From UBA7805 sp036146215 (GTDB lineage: Bacteria; Planctomycetota; Planctomycetia; Pirellulales; UBA7805): a stretch of DNA of 7,282 nt. The stretch is taken from positions 1 through 7,282 of the forward strand of contig JAYYJN010000285.1 in NCBI GenBank assembly GCA_036146215.1. The letters are read 5' to 3'. The translations under genes were made by a program, and so were the position numbers. Shown here in pieces: positions 5,348-7,282 of this stretch (the stretch's first letter is position 1; the number at the start of each line of letters is the position of its first letter). The notes under the pieces were generated by a model that did not search any database, had not been told where the DNA came from, and worked only from the letters and a program-made list of their open reading frames with translations.

Positions 5348-6316
5348 ATGAGCGAAGCTGCAACAGAAACTCCCCTGGTCGATCTTTCAATGCCCGGTGC
5401 GGCACAAGCGTTCACCAACGCCGCCGCTTCATGGGGTTTTGTACAAATTGTGCAGCATGGTATTCCGCTTGCGTTGATCGACGAAGTCTGGAAACAAACT
5501 GAGACGTTCTTTGCCCTCCCGCGTGAAACCAAGCGACAATTACTTCGCAGCAAAGAAAATGCGATGGGCTACTTTGATCAGGAACTCACGAAAAACAAAC
5601 GCGATTTAAAAGAGATTTTCGATTTTGGTGCTGTTTCGGCTGCCAACCTGGAAGCAGGTGTGGATCAGGTCAACAGCGGGGATGGATCGAACCAATGGCC
5701 CGAATCGCTGCCAGAATTCAAACGCACAATGTGTGAATATTTTTCCGCGTGCGAGCAATTAGGCCACAGACTCCTGGAAATGCTCAGCGCAGGCTTGAGT
5801 TTACCGGGCGACACATTTCACCCGCACTTCGGCGATCGGCATACGGGATTCATGCGGTTGAATTATTATCCGCTCGATGATCCGCTTGCCGTGAGTGAGG
5901 CCAGCGATGCTACACCCTTGGGAGATATGGCCTTGCACCACCACACCGACGCAGGTGTGCTCACGGTGCTACTGCAAGATGACGCCGGTGGGCTGGAGGC
6001 ACAGGTCGACGGCGAGTGGCTTGATGTCACGCCAATCGAAGGCGCCCTCATCATCAATGTGGGCGATATGATGCAAGTTTGGTCCAATGACCGTTATCCT
6101 GCCCTACTGCATCGCGTTCGTCCGGTGCAGGGCCGAAGTCGCTACAGCATTCCGTTCTTTTTAAACCCCGCCTATGAAACCGACTGTACTCCACTGGGCG
6201 ATGACCCGCCGCGATATCGATCGATCAACTGGGGCGATTTCCGGCGAGCCCGCAGCGATGGCGACTACGCCAACTTGGGAAAAGAAATCCAGATTGAAGA
6301 TTTCCGCATCCGCTAG
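5348..6316 (+). CDS. 2-oxoglutarate/Fe(II)-dependent oxygenase, isopenicillin N synthase-like, 322 aa
   Basis: A cytoplasmic non-haem iron oxygenase of the DIOX_N plus 2OG-FeII_Oxy family. The N-terminal domain (about 8-110) opens with PLVDLS and has the typical WGFVQIVQHGIP. The catalytic jelly-roll (about 165-290) has MRLNYYP, then the iron triad H199-T-D201 and H255 in LLHRV, and the 2-oxoglutarate-binding pair R265-Y-S267 in RYSIPFF. NVGDMMQVWSNDRYP is the usual segment before the distal His. All ligands are intact and the length is normal, so the enzyme should be active. The substrate cannot be read from sequence; relatives hydroxylate, desaturate or cyclise small molecules, including plant and bacterial specialised metabolites. 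There is no signal peptide. It starts 101 bp after the DUF1501 stop and its ATG has only a weak purine-rich site. Linkage with the preceding pair may be positional only. Confidence 0.92.
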   Translation: MSEAATETPLVDLSMPGAAQAFTNAAASWGFVQIVQHGIPLALIDEVWKQTETFFALPRETKRQLLRSKENAMGYFDQELTKNKRDLKEIFDFGAVSAANLEAGVDQVNSGDGSNQWPESLPEFKRTMCEYFSACEQLGHRLLEMLSAGLSLPGDTFHPHFGDRHTGFMRLNYYPLDDPLAVSEASDATPLGDMALHHHTDAGVLTVLLQDDAGGLEAQVDGEWLDVTPIEGALIINVGDMMQVWSNDRYPALLHRVRPVQGRSRYSIPFFLNPAYETDCTPLGDDPPRYRSINWGDFRRARSDGDYANLGKEIQIEDFRIR

Positions 6317-6336
6317 CAAGCTTGATGCTAGCAGCG

Positions 6337-6362
6337 ACCGGGCCTGAAACCCGGTTTTCTTT
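6337..6362 (+). terminator. Intrinsic terminator after the oxygenase gene
   Basis: ACCGGG (6337-6342) pairs with CCCGGT (6350-6355) across a 7-nt loop and is followed immediately by TTTTCTTT (6355-6362). It lies 20 bp after the stop codon. An overlapping 6-bp hairpin, GTTTTC (6354-6359) with GAAAAC (6364-6369), uses the T-tract itself. Confidence 0.75.
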
Positions 6363-6478
6363 AGAAAACGACCCTGCACGAAAGTCATCTGGCAGACGAT
6401 CCGCCCTTCTGGTACCTCTGGGGCCCTTCGCCATGTCTGAACAACACAGCGAAGAAGCTTTGCTGCGGGGCTTTGATC

Positions 6479-6491
6479 GGACAATTTGTCC
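6479..6491. promoter_or_regulatory. 13-bp palindrome GGACAATTTGTCC upstream of the small exported protein gene
   Basis: GGACAA (6479-6484) and TTGTCC (6486-6491) form a perfect inverted repeat around a single T. It lies 23 bp upstream of ATG 6515 and just before the ribosome site. The one-base centre makes it poor as an RNA hairpin but suited to a dimeric repressor. No convincing promoter hexamers were seen in 6363-6514, so the regulated promoter is unknown. Confidence 0.35.
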
Positions 6492-6497
6492 ATCCCG

Positions 6498-6502
6498 AGG
6501 AG
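6498..6502 (+). promoter_or_regulatory. Ribosome binding site AGGAG for the 6515 gene
   Basis: AGGAG in GAGGAGAAC lies 12 nt before ATG 6515, slightly long spacing. The matching block AAGGAGAAC precedes the downstream paralogue at 7047-7055. That conservation supports ATG 6515 over the in-frame TTG at 6473. Confidence 0.6.
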
Positions 6503-6514
6503 AACGATATCAGT

Positions 6515-7048
6515 ATGGATGTATTGCGATATAAAACACTCTGTGCGATCGCATTAGCGACTCTCATTGCTCAACTGTCTGTTGCAGCGACGCCTAATTC
6601 CAAGCCTACCAAGCCGATGCTTACCGATATCGCGCTGCAAAAAGGCGGCGTGCTTGTTGGTCGACTTACCGGCAAGAAAGGGCAATTACGAGCTCAACAA
6701 AAAATTGTAATCCGTCAGAATGGCCAACTCATAGAGGAGGTCACTACCGGCAAAAATGGTCAGTTTAAGGTAAAGGGACTTCGGGGTGGAATCTATGAAA
6801 TTGCCTCCGATCACGGAGTCGGGGGGTTTCGAGCATGGTCTGCCGGCACCGCGCCACCCTCGGCCAAACAATATGCGGTTTTGATCGATAGCAATGAGGT
6901 GGTTCGCGGCCAATGGGGATGGATTCCCACGCCGGGAGCAATCCCTGCACCTAATTTTACGGTCGGCGAATGGCTGGGAGTCTCAGCTGGCGTGGCCGGT
7001 CTTGCGGTCGGCACAATTGCGCTCATCGATTCCGATGACGCATCATAA
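6515..7048 (+). CDS. Small exported protein with Ig/transthyretin-like (CarboxypepD_reg-like) domain, 177 aa
   Basis: The start at ATG 6515 gives a clean Sec signal (residues 1-25, basic R5/K7, hydrophobic 9-23, cleavage near SVAA). The mature part has DIALQKGGVLVGRL (38-51), then K-G-Q and a beta pattern leading to TTGKNGQFKVKGLRGGIYEI (77-96), the transthyretin/carboxypeptidase-regulatory-like repeat layout. FRAWSAGTAPPSAKQ (105-119) and VVRGQWGWIP (129-138) follow. A C-terminal hydrophobic stretch (153-171) and acidic tail DSDDAS suggest membrane anchoring. The GGVLVGR / LRGG.Y / GTAPPSA combination is one I associate with planctomycete surface proteins of unknown role. No catalytic residues are visible. 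The gene follows a terminator and has a paralogue 12 bp downstream, so it starts a new operon. The general domain call is fairly safe; the function is unknown. Confidence 0.8.
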   Translation: MDVLRYKTLCAIALATLIAQLSVAATPNSKPTKPMLTDIALQKGGVLVGRLTGKKGQLRAQQKIVIRQNGQLIEEVTTGKNGQFKVKGLRGGIYEIASDHGVGGFRAWSAGTAPPSAKQYAVLIDSNEVVRGQWGWIPTPGAIPAPNFTVGEWLGVSAGVAGLAVGTIALIDSDDAS

Positions 7049-7060
7049 GGAGAACTATCG

Positions 7061-7282
7061 ATGAGTATGCATTGGATGCGACACAAAGTGATCTGCACAG
7101 TAATGCTATTATCGCTCGTGCCCAATCTTGCACTTGCGACAAAGCCCTCTGTGCCAAACGTGACGAAGAAGGTAGCAAAGCCACTGCTTGCCGATATCGC
7201 ACTGCAGCCGGGAGGGGTCCTGGTGGGCCGCGTTCTGAATTCCAAAGAAAAAGTCCAAAAACAACAAAAAATTATCATCCGC
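7061..7282 (+). CDS. Paralogue of the preceding small exported protein (3' truncated by window end)
   Basis: The frame from ATG 7061 is open to the right edge, giving 74 residues. The start has AGGAG (7048-7052) at 8-nt spacing, overlapping the upstream TAA. An ATG at 7067 (residue 3) aligns better with the paralogue's start, so either is possible. Residues 1-26 form a Sec signal ending ALA, and the mature part carries PLLADIALQPGGVLVGRVL then QKQQKIIIR, matching PMLTDIALQKGGVLVGRLT and RAQQKIVIR of the preceding protein. The linker between signal and domain is longer here and lysine-rich. The two genes are clearly a tandem duplication with considerable divergence, are probably co-transcribed, and the copy appears intact as far as it can be seen. 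Confidence 0.78.
   Translation, partial: MSMHWMRHKVICTVMLLSLVPNLALATKPSVPNVTKKVAKPLLADIALQPGGVLVGRVLNSKEKVQKQQKIIIR

Noticed and set aside
5056..5553. Minus-strand open frame of 165 codons spanning the DUF1501 end and the oxygenase start
   Set aside because: It is antisense to two recognised genes and its composition (Arg, Ser, Pro, Cys rich) is typical of a shadow frame.
6473..6514. TTG-initiated extension of the small exported protein
   Set aside because: It overlaps the palindrome and the ribosome site, spoils the signal peptide n-region, and has no counterpart in the paralogue.
6811..7278. Minus-strand open frame of 155 codons over the two small paralogues
   Set aside because: The + strand frames carry signal peptides, ribosome sites and a duplicated domain. 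The antisense frame only mirrors them.
1..7282. CRISPR array, tRNA/rRNA genes, insertion sequences, integrase or toxin-antitoxin genes
   Set aside because: I saw no regularly spaced repeats, no tRNA-like cloverleaf, no rRNA-like stretches, and no transposase or recombinase motifs in any frame.

Overview
The window looks like chromosomal DNA from a planctomycete. I base this on gene content: an adjacent pair encoding a PSCyt1-DUF1549-DUF1553 cytochrome-like protein and a DUF1501 protein with a Tat signal, a combination strongly expanded in Planctomycetota, and small exported proteins of the GGVLVGR / LRGG.Y / GTAPPSA type that I also associate with that phylum. The genus cannot be named from the sequence. 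All genes I accept lie on the + strand; the long minus-strand ORFs are shadows of these genes.

Layout. Positions 1-245 hold the 3' end of a charged, helix-rich protein. Positions 246-426 are a leader with a strong hairpin (340-364), a C-rich, G-poor tract (359-413) and a clear Shine-Dalgarno site. CDS 427-1056 encodes an unrecognised membrane-anchored or exported protein and ends in an intrinsic terminator that overlaps its stop codon. Positions 1057-1294 hold a second stem-loop, a perfect extended -10 promoter (TGCTATAAT) and a three-helix hairpin leader. CDS 1295-3721 (PSCyt1/DUF1549/DUF1553) and CDS 3777-5246 (DUF1501) form a probable two-gene operon whose 55-bp junction carries a small palindrome and a five-codon mini-ORF. 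After 101 bp containing two inverted repeats comes CDS 5348-6316, an isopenicillin-N-synthase-like 2-oxoglutarate/Fe(II) oxygenase, closed by a good intrinsic terminator. CDS 6515-7048 and the truncated CDS 7061-7282 are tandem paralogues of a small exported beta-sandwich-like protein, only 12 bp apart.

How the genes may work together. The cytochrome-like protein has a Sec-type signal and two CxxCH motifs, which fits haem attachment after export. Its partner has a twin-arginine signal, which fits export of a folded protein. They probably act together outside the cytoplasm, but the reaction of the pair is not established. The oxygenase is predicted to be cytoplasmic, and its link to the pair rests on adjacency alone. 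The two small paralogues look like a separate transcription unit of cell-surface proteins.

No new defence, mobile or CRISPR system is visible. The less ordinary signals are the structured leader of the cytochrome gene, the operator-like palindromes near two starts, and the tandem exported paralogues that run off the window.
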